Positions 40,430 through 49,757 of a DNA stretch of 64,000 nucleotides are shown here, one piece after another (positions within the stretch are counted from its first letter, which is position 1; every line of letters starts with the position of its first letter). Made by a program: the position numbers and the translations under genes. Where the stretch lies: assembly GCF_016495405.1 (NCBI RefSeq), contig NZ_CP044522.1:3209638-3273637 (forward strand). Reading direction: 5' to 3'. The notes beneath the pieces were generated by a model. The model had not been told where the DNA came from. It was given only the letters and a program-made list of their open reading frames with translations, and searched no databases. This DNA is from Cobetia sp. cqz5-12. GTDB taxonomy: Bacteria > Pseudomonadota > Gammaproteobacteria > Pseudomonadales > Halomonadaceae.

Positions 40430-42034
40430 ATGTCACAGCCCGCCACCTCTTCCTCCGCCCTGATGCTCGACGGCAGTGATATCACCCTCGAGCAGTTGAT
40501 CGATGTCGCCGAAGGCCGCCGTGAGGTGCGCCTGACCCCGGATGCCGCCTTCCGCGCCCGTATCGAGGCCGGCCCGGCCCTGCTGGAACGCCTGCTGAAA
40601 GAGGAAGGCGTGGTCTACGGCGTCACCACCGGTTACGGCGATTCCGTGACGCGTGCCGTGCAGGGGGCCGATGACCTCGAAGCCCTGCCGCGCCACCTCT
40701 ATACCTTCCACGGCTGTGGCATGGGCGCAAATCTGGATGTGGTCAGCAGTCGCGCGGTGGTGATGGTGCGCCTTGTCTCGCTGTGCCGTGGCGTCTCCGG
40801 GGTCAGCATGGCGCTGCTGGAGCGCCTCGTATGGCTGCTCAATCACGACATCCTGCCGCGCATTCCCGAGGAAGGCTCGGTGGGCGCCAGCGGTGACCTC
40901 ACCCCGCTGTCCTATGTGGCCGCCGTGCTGTGTGGCGAGCGGGAAGTCTGGGTGCGCCCCAGTGCTGATCAGCCCCATGCGCTACGCCCGACGGCAGAGG
41001 TCTTCGCCGAGCACGGCCTGACGCCCTATGTGCTGCGCCCCAAGGAAGGCCTGGCACTGATGAACGGCACCGCCGTGATGACGGCCCTCGCCGCGCTGGC
41101 CTACGGCCGCACCACCTACCTCAGCCGCCTGAGCGCGCGCATCACCGCCCTCAGCGTGCAGGCGCTGGAAGGCAACCCCTACCACTTCGATGCCGACCTG
41201 TTCGCTGCCAAGCCGCACCCCGGTCAGGCCCGCGTGGCGCAGTGGCTGCGCGATGATCTGGCCCACCCGGCGGCGCCGGAAGTCGACGCCACGCCGATCA
41301 ACTCGCCGCGCCTGCAGGACCGCTACTCGACGCGTTGTGCGCCGCATGTCATCGGCGTGGTCGAGGACAGCCTGAACTGGTGGCGCAGCTTTCTCGAGAC
41401 CGAGCTCAACAGCGCCAACGACAATCCGCTGATCGATGTCGAGGCGGGCAAGATTCTCCACGGCGGCCACTTCTACGGCGGTCATGTGGCGATGGTGATG
41501 GACAGCCTTAAGACGGCGGTCGCCAACCTGGCCGACCTGCTCGACCGCCAGCTGGCCCTGCTGGTCGACAGCCGGTACAACCGTGGCCTGCCCAGCAACC
41601 TCAGCGGTGCCACGCCTGAACGCGCGCCGCTCAATCACGGCTACAAGGCGGTGCAGATCGGCGCCTCGGCCTGGACGGCGGAAGCCCTCAAGCTGACCAT
41701 GCCCGCCAGCGTCTTCTCGCGCTCTACCGAGTGCCACAATCAGGACAAGGTCAGCATGGGCACCATCGCCGCGCGGGATGCGCTGCGCGTGCTGACACTG
41801 GTGGAGCAGGTCGCCGCCGCCACCCTGCATGCCGCCGTGCAGGGCAGCGAGCAGCGCGCCGACCTCACGGGTCAAGCCGCCACGCCGCCCAGACTGGCCG
41901 CCTTCACCCGTGAGCTGCGTGAAGACATCGCGCCCCTCGAGGAAGACCGCGCTCTGGAAGCCGACCTGCGCCTGCTGTGCGCGCGCATCCGTGAACGTCA
42001 TTGGACCCTGAGCGCCGGCGAGGCCCACGCATGA
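40430..42034 (+). CDS. Aromatic amino acid ammonia-lyase (HAL/TAL-like, MIO enzyme)
   Basis: A 534-aa ammonia-lyase. The MIO-forming triad A153-S154-G155 lies in GSVGASGDLTPLSYVA, and the lid Tyr is Y63 in VVYGVTTGYG. At the selectivity position it reads YTFHGCGMG (F-H), unlike the S-H of classic histidine lyase and the H-L of Rhodobacter tyrosine lyase. Being inside an aryl polyene cluster, it probably makes a cinnamate or 4-coumarate-type aryl starter, rather than serving histidine breakdown. There are no hut genes here. The start at 40430 is 113 bases after the previous gene. Confidence 0.85.
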   Translation: MSQPATSSSALMLDGSDITLEQLIDVAEGRREVRLTPDAAFRARIEAGPALLERLLKEEGVVYGVTTGYGDSVTRAVQGADDLEALPRHLYTFHGCGMGANLDVVSSRAVVMVRLVSLCRGVSGVSMALLERLVWLLNHDILPRIPEEGSVGASGDLTPLSYVAAVLCGEREVWVRPSADQPHALRPTAEVFAEHGLTPYVLRPKEGLALMNGTAVMTALAALAYGRTTYLSRLSARITALSVQALEGNPYHFDADLFAAKPHPGQARVAQWLRDDLAHPAAPEVDATPINSPRLQDRYSTRCAPHVIGVVEDSLNWWRSFLETELNSANDNPLIDVEAGKILHGGHFYGGHVAMVMDSLKTAVANLADLLDRQLALLVDSRYNRGLPSNLSGATPERAPLNHGYKAVQIGASAWTAEALKLTMPASVFSRSTECHNQDKVSMGTIAARDALRVLTLVEQVAAATLHAAVQGSEQRADLTGQAATPPRLAAFTRELREDIAPLEEDRALEADLRLLCARIRERHWTLSAGEAHA

Positions 42035-42594
42035 GCGAAACAGCCTTGAGCGAGGAAAAAGCCTTGAGCGAGGCAGCATTGAACGAGAGACAAGCCATGA
42101 ATCAGCCCACAGACACGCCGATGCCGACCGCCACGGTAGAGATGGAAGTGCCCTTCCACGACGTCGACATGATGGAAGTCGCCTGGCACGGCCATTACGT
42201 GCGCTATCTCGAGATCGCCCGCTGCAAGCTGCTCGACATGCTCGACTACAACTACCCGCAGATGCGCGATTCCGGCTACGCCTGGCCGGTGATCGACCTG
42301 CGCCTGCGCTATGCCGGCCCGGCACGCTTCGGTCAGCGCATTGCCGTCACCGCACGGCTGCGCGAGTGGGAGAACCGCCTCAAGCTCGACTACGTGATCC
42401 GCGATGTCGAGAGCGGCAAGCGCCTGACCCGTGGCTACAGCGTGCAGGTCGCCGTCGGGTTGGAGGATGGCGAGATGCTGCTGGCCTCACCGCCTGCGCT
42501 CAGCGAGCGGCTGGCGAAGTGGCAAGCCGAACAAGCGCTGACACACGCAAGCGATTCACCTGACTCCCCTTCCGACACCCGAGGAACGCCGTGA
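42031..42594 (+). CDS. apeK: Hotdog acyl thioesterase (ApeK)
   Basis: A 187-aa 4HBT thioesterase with the catalytic block PFHDVDMMEVAWHGHYVRYLEIARC. Its likely job is to release or proofread polyene intermediates from the carrier protein. The ATG overlaps the ammonia-lyase stop (ATGA). The first 30 residues contain a duplicated ALSEEKALSEAAL segment from a DNA direct repeat; an internal ATG (42127) could be the true start and would drop it. Confidence 0.82.
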   Translation: MSETALSEEKALSEAALNERQAMNQPTDTPMPTATVEMEVPFHDVDMMEVAWHGHYVRYLEIARCKLLDMLDYNYPQMRDSGYAWPVIDLRLRYAGPARFGQRIAVTARLREWENRLKLDYVIRDVESGKRLTRGYSVQVAVGLEDGEMLLASPPALSERLAKWQAEQALTHASDSPDSPSDTRGTP

Positions 42595-43190
42595 TGACGT
42601 CACGCCTTGCCATTGCCGCCACTGCCCTGTTGCTGACTGCGAGTGTCTCCTGGACCAACGCTTCTTGGGCCAGCGACTCAGACGCCAGATTCGACGCCCG
42701 TGCCCTGACACAACAGCTGGCGCGCACCGCCCCGGTCTGCGGTGATTTTCAGCAGACGCGCTGGCTCGAGGATGTCGGCGCAGAGCTCGAGAGCCGGGGT
42801 CATTTCCGCCTGATCGGCGACCCTAACGCACCCGAAGGCCTGGTGTGGGAAACCACTTCGCCGATTGAAGACCGTCTCGAGATGCGTCCCGATGCCAGCC
42901 AAGGCCCGAATGGCGAACCGCTGCCGGCCGACCAGCAGGCGATGGCGGAGCTGCTGATCAGCTTCTTCCACGGCGACTGGCAGGCGCTGGAGGAGCACTT
43001 CTCCCTGACGTTGACGGGTACGCCGGAGGACTGGCAGGCCAGCCTGACGCCCAACGATGCTCGCCTCGCCGAGGCCATCGAGCACCTCGAGATCGACGGT
43101 GGCAGCTGGCTGGAACACGTGAACCTCGCCAGCGGCGACGGCGACCGTCTCGAGTTGACCCTCACCGCCGGCGGTCACTGCGAACGATGA
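42594..43190 (+). CDS. apeL: LolA-like outer membrane lipoprotein carrier (ApeL)
   Basis: A 198-aa protein with a Sec signal peptide (about residues 1-26, cut near WAS) and a LolA-like periplasmic domain (FQQTRWLEDVGAELESRGHFRL; GLVWETTSPI). LolA carries lipoproteins from the inner to the outer membrane; this cluster member is thought to carry the polyene lipid across the periplasm. GTG-ATG at 42591/42594 are alternative starts overlapping the previous stop. The next gene overlaps by four bases. Confidence 0.82.
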   Translation: MTSRLAIAATALLLTASVSWTNASWASDSDARFDARALTQQLARTAPVCGDFQQTRWLEDVGAELESRGHFRLIGDPNAPEGLVWETTSPIEDRLEMRPDASQGPNGEPLPADQQAMAELLISFFHGDWQALEEHFSLTLTGTPEDWQASLTPNDARLAEAIEHLEIDGGSWLEHVNLASGDGDRLELTLTAGGHCER

Positions 43191-45580
43191 CATCACCCAG
43201 CCGTGAGTCACGCAATGGGCTGGATCGCGCCGTCTGGCGCTGGCTGTGGGCCGCCGCCCTGCTGCTGTGCGCGCTGCTGCTGGCCGCGAAGATCATCCCG
43301 CAGAGCCCATGGCGTGGGGCGATCGATACCCGCATCACCGCCATGCTGCCAGAGCAGGAACGCAGCCCGCTGGCGGCGCGCGCCGAATCGCTGGATGACA
43401 CCGCCAACCGACTGGTGATTCTGGTCGGCGCAGACGATGCCAGCGCCGCCGCACGCAAGCAGCGTGACGCTGCCGCCCAGGCGCTGCGTCAGGCGCTCGC
43501 GCCCATCGCGAGACTGGATGACGGCAAGAGCCTCGAAAGCCTGCGCCTGCCGGCAGAGGTCCAGCCGGCGCTGATCGCCCCGTCGCTTGCAGGCCTGAGT
43601 GACGATGAGTGGCAGGCGCGCGCCCTCAGACAGCTGTTCCAGCCCGGCGGCCAGCGCGACCTGATCCGCGACCCCTTCGGTCTCGCCGGCGCCTGGCAGA
43701 GCTGGCTGACACCCGCCAACCTGTCGCTGTCCGGTGGCCAGCTGTTGCTGCGCGCGCCGACGTCAAGCGCTGACCAACCCGGCAACGGTTACCGCCTGAT
43801 CAGCGCCACCCTCACCGGCAGCGCCTACGCGATGGGTGATCAGCAGGCGCTGGAGCAGGCCGTGAATGGCGTGAAAGCCGACTATCCCGACATTCAGCTG
43901 CTGCGTTCCGGGCTGGTCTTCCATGCAAGCTCAGGTGCCAAACAGGCCAGACAGGAAATGTCGACCATCGGGCTCGGCTCGCTGATCGGCGTGCTGCTGT
44001 TGCTGTGGGCGGTGTTCCGCACCCCACGGCGGCTGCCGTTGCTGCTGGTGCCGGTAGCCACGGGGGTGCTGTTCGCGCTGCCGCTGACCTGGTGGGCCTT
44101 CGGCAGCCTGCATGTGCTGACGCTGGCCTTCGGCGCCAGCCTGATCGGCATCTCGATCGATTACGTACTGCATCTGGAGTGCATGCGCCGACTGGCGACG
44201 AAGGGCCGTGGCGGACTCACTGCGTTATGGCCGGGCCTGACGCTGGGGCTGTGCTCCAGCCTCGCCGCCTATCTGGCCATCACCCTGACGCCGATGCCCG
44301 GCCTGCGCCAGATGGGCATGTTCGCGGCGCTCGGCTTGATCGGTGCCTGGCTGAGCGTGCGCCTGTGGCTGCCGCAACTGCCACTGCCGGCACAGGCCAC
44401 CCGCGAGGACTCCCCCGCCGCCCGCGCCGCAGGCTGTCTGGCGCGCGCCATTCCCGGCAGGCGCAGCTGGCAGGCGCTGGGTCTGCTGCTGGTGGCCGCG
44501 CTGGCCAGCCTCTACGGACTGCGCAGCGATGACCGCCTTACTCAGCTCAACCCCTCGCCTGCGTCGCTGATCAACGAGCAACGCGAGGTCCAGCGCCTGC
44601 TCGCCGAACCGGACGGCCTGCGCTACCTGATCGTGCAGGCCGAGAATGACGCCGCCCTGCTCTCGCGCCTGCATGCGCTGGAAGGCACCTTTCAGCAGCT
44701 GAATGCCCAACAGCAGCTGGGCCATTGGGCGAGCCTCGCTCAGCAACTGCCGACGCTTGAACAGCAGCAGGCCAACCTCGGCACCATGCGTGAACGTACC
44801 CGCACCCTGCTGCCCCAGGTGCTGCGCACCGCAGGCCTGCCGCCCGAACTGGTCAAGCGCGCCGAGCAGGCCATCGCTGACGCCCACCCGCTGTGCCCGG
44901 CCGATTGGGTCGCGCTGCCCGCCGGTGAGATGGGCCAGCGACTGTGGCTCGACTCCCGCACCGCCGCCATCGGCATCGTGCGCTTCGGCGATGTCACGGC
45001 CGAGGGCAGCGCAGCGCTTGCACGCCTCGCCGCAGATGACGACAGCCTCGAGTATGTCGATCAGGTCGCCAGGCTCTCGACGACGCTGGGCAGAATTCGC
45101 AGCGAGATGGCCTGGCTGGTCGGCGGCGCGGTGGTCTTGATCAGTCTGCTGCTGGCGCTGCGCTATCGCCGCAGCACCTGGCGCGCCCTGCTGCCGCCGC
45201 TGGGAGGCCTGGTACTGACACTGGCGGCCCTGACGCTGGCAGGCGTCGGCCTCAACCTGTTCCATCTGCTGGGCCTGTTGCTGGTTCTGGGGATTGGCCT
45301 GGATGCGGGCATCTTCTGTGCCGAGCATCCGGCGCGCAGCGCAGAGAAAGGTAATCCCGCGCTCAGCGCGAAGGAAAAAGCCGAAAAAGGCAAAGCAGAG
45401 GCCAACACCAGCCGGGCATCGCAGGCCAGCCTGCTGGCGATTTCGCTGTCGTGTGCCTCCAGCCTGCTAGCCTTTGGATTGTTGAGCTTCAGTCAGACGC
45501 CGGCGCTGGCGGCACTGGGATTGGCTTGCCTGCTGGGGCTGAGCGCCACCTGGTGCCTGGTACCCTTCGCACGCAGTTGA
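43187..45580 (+). CDS. apeM: MMPL/RND-like exporter (ApeM)
   Basis: A 797-aa inner-membrane protein with the MMPL layout. There is one N-terminal helix (WLWAAALLLCALLLAA), a large periplasmic domain, and a first set of about five helices (GSLIGVLLLLWAVF to WLPQL). A second periplasmic domain and a second set of five follow (MAWLVGGAVVLISLLLAL to LGLACLLGLSATWCL). The FGASLIGISIDYVLH segment carries the conserved Asp used for proton drive. It should move the aryl polyene lipid out of the inner membrane together with the LolA-like protein. A Lys/Glu-rich insert (about residues 720-745) is unusual. Confidence 0.85.
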   Translation: MTSPSRESRNGLDRAVWRWLWAAALLLCALLLAAKIIPQSPWRGAIDTRITAMLPEQERSPLAARAESLDDTANRLVILVGADDASAAARKQRDAAAQALRQALAPIARLDDGKSLESLRLPAEVQPALIAPSLAGLSDDEWQARALRQLFQPGGQRDLIRDPFGLAGAWQSWLTPANLSLSGGQLLLRAPTSSADQPGNGYRLISATLTGSAYAMGDQQALEQAVNGVKADYPDIQLLRSGLVFHASSGAKQARQEMSTIGLGSLIGVLLLLWAVFRTPRRLPLLLVPVATGVLFALPLTWWAFGSLHVLTLAFGASLIGISIDYVLHLECMRRLATKGRGGLTALWPGLTLGLCSSLAAYLAITLTPMPGLRQMGMFAALGLIGAWLSVRLWLPQLPLPAQATREDSPAARAAGCLARAIPGRRSWQALGLLLVAALASLYGLRSDDRLTQLNPSPASLINEQREVQRLLAEPDGLRYLIVQAENDAALLSRLHALEGTFQQLNAQQQLGHWASLAQQLPTLEQQQANLGTMRERTRTLLPQVLRTAGLPPELVKRAEQAIADAHPLCPADWVALPAGEMGQRLWLDSRTAAIGIVRFGDVTAEGSAALARLAADDDSLEYVDQVARLSTTLGRIRSEMAWLVGGAVVLISLLLALRYRRSTWRALLPPLGGLVLTLAALTLAGVGLNLFHLLGLLLVLGIGLDAGIFCAEHPARSAEKGNPALSAKEKAEKGKAEANTSRASQASLLAISLSCASSLLAFGLLSFSQTPALAALGLACLLGLSATWCLVPFARS

Positions 45581-45695
45581 GGCGGGTCTGAAGCGAGAGG
45601 CAAAAGCGAGAGGCAAGCAAGCCGCAGGGAACGCAGCGCAGCATCAACACATAACGACAACGATATCGATATCGACAACAACAGGGGACGAGGCC

Positions 45696-47087
45696 ATGGA
45701 ATCGGCAGATCGCAGCAACAACCCACCACGCAAGGAAGTCATCATCATCGGCGCCGGGCCTGCCGGTGCGGCGGCGGCAGCGTGGCTGGCGCGCGCGGGC
45801 CATGCGGTGCGCGTACTGGAGCGAAGTCACTTCCCGCGCTTCTCCATCGGCGAGAGCCTGCTGCCACGTTGCATGCAGCATCTGGAGGCCTGCGGCCTGC
45901 TGGAGGCCGCCGCTGCCGGAGGCTATCAGCGCAAGACCGGTGCGGCCTTCACCCGCCGCGGTGAGCATCGCGTCATCGACTTCCGCGACAAGTTCAGCGA
46001 CGGCCCCGGCACCACCTGGCAGGTGGAGCGCGCCGACTTTGATCAGCGTCTGATCGAGGGCGCGCGGGCGGCAGGTGCCGAGGTCGAATTCGGCGTCACG
46101 GTCACGGGCTTCACTCCTGATCGCGCCGCCCAGAGCGACACCACCGGCCATGCCCAGGGGCCTTGCCTCACGCTGGAAGATGGCCGCGAGCTCAAGGCCG
46201 CCTTCGTGCTGGATGCCAGCGGCTATGGCCGCGTGCTGGCGCGGCTCGAATCGCTTGAGCGTGACCCGCGCCTGGAGCCGCGCATGGCGCTGTTCGGTCA
46301 TGTCCACGATGGCATCGCCGGCCTCACGCCGCCCGCCGAGGGCTATCGCCGCGACAATATCCTGATCGCCTCGCACCCGGTGCATTCCGATGTCTGGTAC
46401 TGGCTGATTCCCTTCGCCAATGGCCGCGCCTCGCTGGGCGTGGTCGGCCCGCGCGAGCTGATCGAGCCTGCCGCCGAAGACGATGCGCAGACACGCCTGT
46501 GGCAGTGGGTGATGGAAGAACCGCGCCTGGCGGAGCTGCTGCGTGATGCCACGCCCGCCAATGCCGTGCAGTCGCTGGGCGGTTACAGCGCCGATGTCAG
46601 CCGCCTGCATGGCCCGGGCTATGCGCTGCTCGGCAATGCCGGCGAGTTTCTGGACCCGGTGTTCTCCTCCGGCGTGACCATCGCGCTGGAATCGGCGCTG
46701 CGTGCCGCACCGCTGGTCGAGCGTGAGCTTACCGCGACCCGCGATGAGCAGCGCCCCGACTGGGACAGCGAATACGAGCAGCCATTGCGGCGGGGTATCG
46801 AGGTCTTCCGCGAGTTCGTCACCGCCTGGTATGACAGCCGCCTGACCGACATCATCTATCACCCGAGCTCGCCGGATCGCATTCGCCAGATGATCAGCTC
46901 GGTGCTCGCCGGCTACGCCTGGGACACGGCCAACCCCTTCGTCAGCGCCAGTCGCCGCCGTCTGACGGCCCTTGCCAGACTGACCGCGCCCGAGCAGGCA
47001 ATCACGCCTGACAGGGTGCAGGAAAGCGACCCGGTCGCTGGCCTGAGCGCCTTCGGTCGCACAGCAAGCGTCGGCGAGAACAGGTAA
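45696..47087 (+). CDS. Flavin-dependent monooxygenase/halogenase-like protein
   Basis: A 463-aa FAD enzyme. The N-terminal GxGxxG is IIGAGPAGAAAAAWL, followed by FPRFSIGESLLPRCM. The signature WYWLIP fits the WxWxIP motif of flavin-dependent halogenases, and LLGNAGEFLDPVFSSGV is the second FAD motif. It resembles the halogenase-like gene of xanthomonadin and some aryl polyene clusters. It may halogenate or hydroxylate the aryl head. The catalytic lysine known from tryptophan halogenases could not be placed by eye, so activity is uncertain. It follows the exporter after 115 bases. Confidence 0.8.
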   Translation: MESADRSNNPPRKEVIIIGAGPAGAAAAAWLARAGHAVRVLERSHFPRFSIGESLLPRCMQHLEACGLLEAAAAGGYQRKTGAAFTRRGEHRVIDFRDKFSDGPGTTWQVERADFDQRLIEGARAAGAEVEFGVTVTGFTPDRAAQSDTTGHAQGPCLTLEDGRELKAAFVLDASGYGRVLARLESLERDPRLEPRMALFGHVHDGIAGLTPPAEGYRRDNILIASHPVHSDVWYWLIPFANGRASLGVVGPRELIEPAAEDDAQTRLWQWVMEEPRLAELLRDATPANAVQSLGGYSADVSRLHGPGYALLGNAGEFLDPVFSSGVTIALESALRAAPLVERELTATRDEQRPDWDSEYEQPLRRGIEVFREFVTAWYDSRLTDIIYHPSSPDRIRQMISSVLAGYAWDTANPFVSASRRRLTALARLTAPEQAITPDRVQESDPVAGLSAFGRTASVGENR

Positions 47088-47096
47088 AGTAGCCTC

Positions 47097-47825
47097 ATGA
47101 ACAACATGCCTTTCGTCTCTCACGCTGATTCCACAGGACTGCGCAGCCGCCTCAGGCTGGCCAGCCTTGCCGTGGCCGCCGGTCTGCTGTTGAGCGGCTG
47201 CAGCCTGCTCGCCCCGCAGCCGCTACAGGCTGCCAGCCCGATGCCGACGCTTGCGAGTCTCGAGAAGACCAGTACCCAACGTCTGATTCTGCGTGTGGCG
47301 CGTATAGAGAGTGAAGGCGGCGCGCAGCGTGCTGTTGATGCTGACGAGAGTGCGCAGGAGCGCAACCTGCCGCCTCTCATCGGCGTACTGCACCAATCGC
47401 CCGAGGCCATGCGGCTGGTCATGCTCAGCGTGCAGGGCCAACGCCTGCTGACGCTGGTACATGACGCCGACGGCAGCCGTTTCGAGAAGGCACGCCCGGA
47501 AGTGCTCGAGAAGCTGCCCTTCACCGCCGACTGGCTGGCACGGCGTATCGCCTGGGTGCACTGGCCGCAGGCCGCGATCGATACCGCCTTTGCGAACACA
47601 GGCTGGCAGCTGGTACAACGCGGCGACTGGCAGCAACCTCGTCAGCCCGCGCAGCGCATCATCCTGCAAGACGATGTGACCATCGCCGAGCTGACCCGCG
47701 ATGCCAGCGGCCGCGTGACACTGCGCGACCCGGCGGCCGACATGCAGCTGACGCTGGAACCGCTGGCAGCGCCCAGCACACAGAACGCCCCTGACGACTC
47801 ACCGGAAGCTCCCGCGCATGACTGA
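47097..47825 (+). CDS. apeN: DUF3261-type lipoprotein (ApeN)
   Basis: A 242-aa lipoprotein. The signal peptide ends in the lipobox LLLSGC, making C35 the lipidated residue. The rest is a mixed alpha/beta periplasmic domain (LPPLIGVLHQSPEAMRLVMLS; IAWVHWPQAAIDTAFA) like the conserved DUF3261 protein of aryl polyene clusters. Its role is likely in outer-membrane delivery beside the LolA-like protein. It overlaps the next gene by eight bases. Confidence 0.78.
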   Translation: MNNMPFVSHADSTGLRSRLRLASLAVAAGLLLSGCSLLAPQPLQAASPMPTLASLEKTSTQRLILRVARIESEGGAQRAVDADESAQERNLPPLIGVLHQSPEAMRLVMLSVQGQRLLTLVHDADGSRFEKARPEVLEKLPFTADWLARRIAWVHWPQAAIDTAFANTGWQLVQRGDWQQPRQPAQRIILQDDVTIAELTRDASGRVTLRDPAADMQLTLEPLAAPSTQNAPDDSPEAPAHD

Positions 47826-49155
47826 ATCTGTTGCAACCGTGGCCACTGCTACCACGAAGGGCCGCGACACTGGCAACGCCTGCCGCCTGTCACGCCCCGG
47901 CATCGTCTGTCCGCTGGGCGCAGACCACGGCCTGATCAGCAGTGCGCTGTTCAGCGCCAGCCGTGGCCTGCGTGTCAGCGATGACTTCAGCCCCGGCACG
48001 CCGCTGTCACTGGGACGCGTCACCGCGCGGCTGGTGGATGACAGTGACTGGCCGGCCCCGCTGCGCTCACGCAACAATCGGCTGCTGGCCACCGCGCTTG
48101 AGCAGCTGGCACCGGAGCTTGAGGCTCTCAAGCGCCAGGGCATCGCGCCGGAGCGCATCGGTGTGGTGCTCGGTACCAGCACCTCCGGCATCGGGGAAAC
48201 GGAAGCCGCGATGGACGCCCAGCGCGCCGCCGTCGCTCAGGGCACGCCGAGCGCCGACAGCTGGCCGGAGAACTTTGAATACCGCCGTCAGGAACTGGGC
48301 GCACCCGCCGAGTGCGTGGCCTGGTTGAGTGGCGCGCGCGGGCCGGTCTATACCCTGTCCACCGCCTGCACCTCCAGCGCCAAGGCGCTGGCCAGTGCAC
48401 GGCGTCTGCTGGCCTCCGGCCAGTGCGATGCGGTGATCGCCGGTGGTGCCGACAGCCTGTGCCACATGACGGTGAAGGGTTTCATGAGCCTGGAGGCCGT
48501 CAGCCGCAAGGAGAGCCTGCCGCTGGGGGCCGAACGCGATGGCATCAATCTGGGCGAGGCCGCGGTGCTGTTCGTGGTCACGCCGGAGCGTGGCGGCGTA
48601 CAGCTGACCGGCGTCGGTGAATCCAGCGATGCCCATCATATTTCCGCGCCCTGCCCCGATGGCAGCGGCGCCGAGGCCGCCATGCGCGGCGCGCTCGCCA
48701 GTGCCGGTCGCGCCCCCGGCGAGATCGACTACATCAACCTGCACGGCACTGCCACGCCACTCAATGATGCGATGGAAAGCCTCGCCATCAGCCGCCTGTT
48801 CGGTGCCGCTGTCGATCCTGACAGCGGTTCTGATGCCGGTGCCGATTCTGATATCGATCAGCTCCGCCTGCCCGCCGTCAGCTCGACCAAGGCCCTCACC
48901 GGCCACACGCTGGGCGCCTGCGGGGCACTGGAAGCCGCCTTCTGCTGGCTGGCGCTGGAACATGGCCGTCTGCCGCCGCATGCCACGCCGCGTGAAGCGC
49001 TGGACCCGACACTGCCCGCGCTCAACATCGTCTATCGTGACCGCCCCGAGACCCCGCCGCTCAGAGTGATGAGCAATGCCTTCGCCTTCGGCGGCAACAA
49101 TATCTCGCTGGTGCTGGAGCGCCACACCCCCGACCCGGAGTCCTCTGCATGCTGA
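47818..49155 (+). CDS. apeO: Beta-ketoacyl-ACP synthase (ApeO)
   Basis: A 445-aa ketosynthase. The nucleophile is C184 in LSTACTSSAKA, with H309 in LHGTATPLND, and K358 and H363 in STKALTGHTLG. This is the elongating ketosynthase thought to pair with the chain length factor ApeC. The N-terminal 25 residues are poorly conserved. Seven bases overlap the following dehydratase gene. Confidence 0.88.
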   Translation: MTESVATVATATTKGRDTGNACRLSRPGIVCPLGADHGLISSALFSASRGLRVSDDFSPGTPLSLGRVTARLVDDSDWPAPLRSRNNRLLATALEQLAPELEALKRQGIAPERIGVVLGTSTSGIGETEAAMDAQRAAVAQGTPSADSWPENFEYRRQELGAPAECVAWLSGARGPVYTLSTACTSSAKALASARRLLASGQCDAVIAGGADSLCHMTVKGFMSLEAVSRKESLPLGAERDGINLGEAAVLFVVTPERGGVQLTGVGESSDAHHISAPCPDGSGAEAAMRGALASAGRAPGEIDYINLHGTATPLNDAMESLAISRLFGAAVDPDSGSDAGADSDIDQLRLPAVSSTKALTGHTLGACGALEAAFCWLALEHGRLPPHATPREALDPTLPALNIVYRDRPETPPLRVMSNAFAFGGNNISLVLERHTPDPESSAC

Positions 49156-49757
49156 CCCCGAGCACCGACCCCGACTCAACGACTGCCCCTGACACACCTG
49201 CTGGCGAGGCGTGCTATCCCGCCATGCCCTGCGCCATCGCCCCCTATGTGCCCCATGATGCCGGCATGTGCCTGCTGGATAGCGTCCTGCGTTGTGACGA
49301 GCACTCGCTGAGCGCCGACATCACCCCGACGCCAGACAACCTGTTCGCCGAGCAGAATGCCGACGGCCAGTCCGTAATTCCCGCCTGGGTCGGGCTTGAA
49401 TGGATGGCGCAGGCCATCGCTGCCTGGTCGGGTATTCAGGCCGCGCGCAGCGGTCAGCCGCCACGGGTCGGCTTTCTGCTCGGCAGTCGCCGCTATGAGA
49501 GCGAAGTCGCCGCCTTTTCCTGCGACTGTCGCTGGCAGATTCATGTTCAGCTCGACTATCGCGCCGACAACGGTCTGGGCGCCTTCGAGGCCACCATCAG
49601 CGACGAGCACGGCACCACTGTCGCCCGTGCCGGCGTCAATGTCTTCGAACCCGCGCCCGAGGCGCTGCCCTCCGCGGCGTCTACACAAGCCCCCGCTCAA
49701 GAATCCTCACCCGGACAGCAGGATGCTGCCGGTGCCTCATCGCAAGGTAATGTCTGA
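49149..49757 (+). CDS. apeP: Hotdog 3-hydroxyacyl-ACP dehydratase (ApeP)
   Basis: A 202-aa hotdog-fold protein with the pattern IPAWVGLEWMAQAIAAWSGIQAARSG, RVGFLLGSRRYE and the VARAGVNVFEP end. In aryl polyene systems ApeP joins ApeI to form the working dehydratase that makes the polyene double bonds; here the ApeI part is the C-terminus of the fused ligase gene. The last 45 residues are Ala/Ser/Pro-rich and poorly conserved. The next start lies at the stop (TGATG). Confidence 0.82.
   Translation: MLTPSTDPDSTTAPDTPAGEACYPAMPCAIAPYVPHDAGMCLLDSVLRCDEHSLSADITPTPDNLFAEQNADGQSVIPAWVGLEWMAQAIAAWSGIQAARSGQPPRVGFLLGSRRYESEVAAFSCDCRWQIHVQLDYRADNGLGAFEATISDEHGTTVARAGVNVFEPAPEALPSAASTQAPAQESSPGQQDAAGASSQGNV

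Noticed and set aside
40430..42034. Reading the ammonia-lyase as hutH of histidine breakdown
   Set aside because: No other hut gene is nearby, the selectivity residues differ from histidine lyases, and the gene is embedded in and coupled to the pigment operon.
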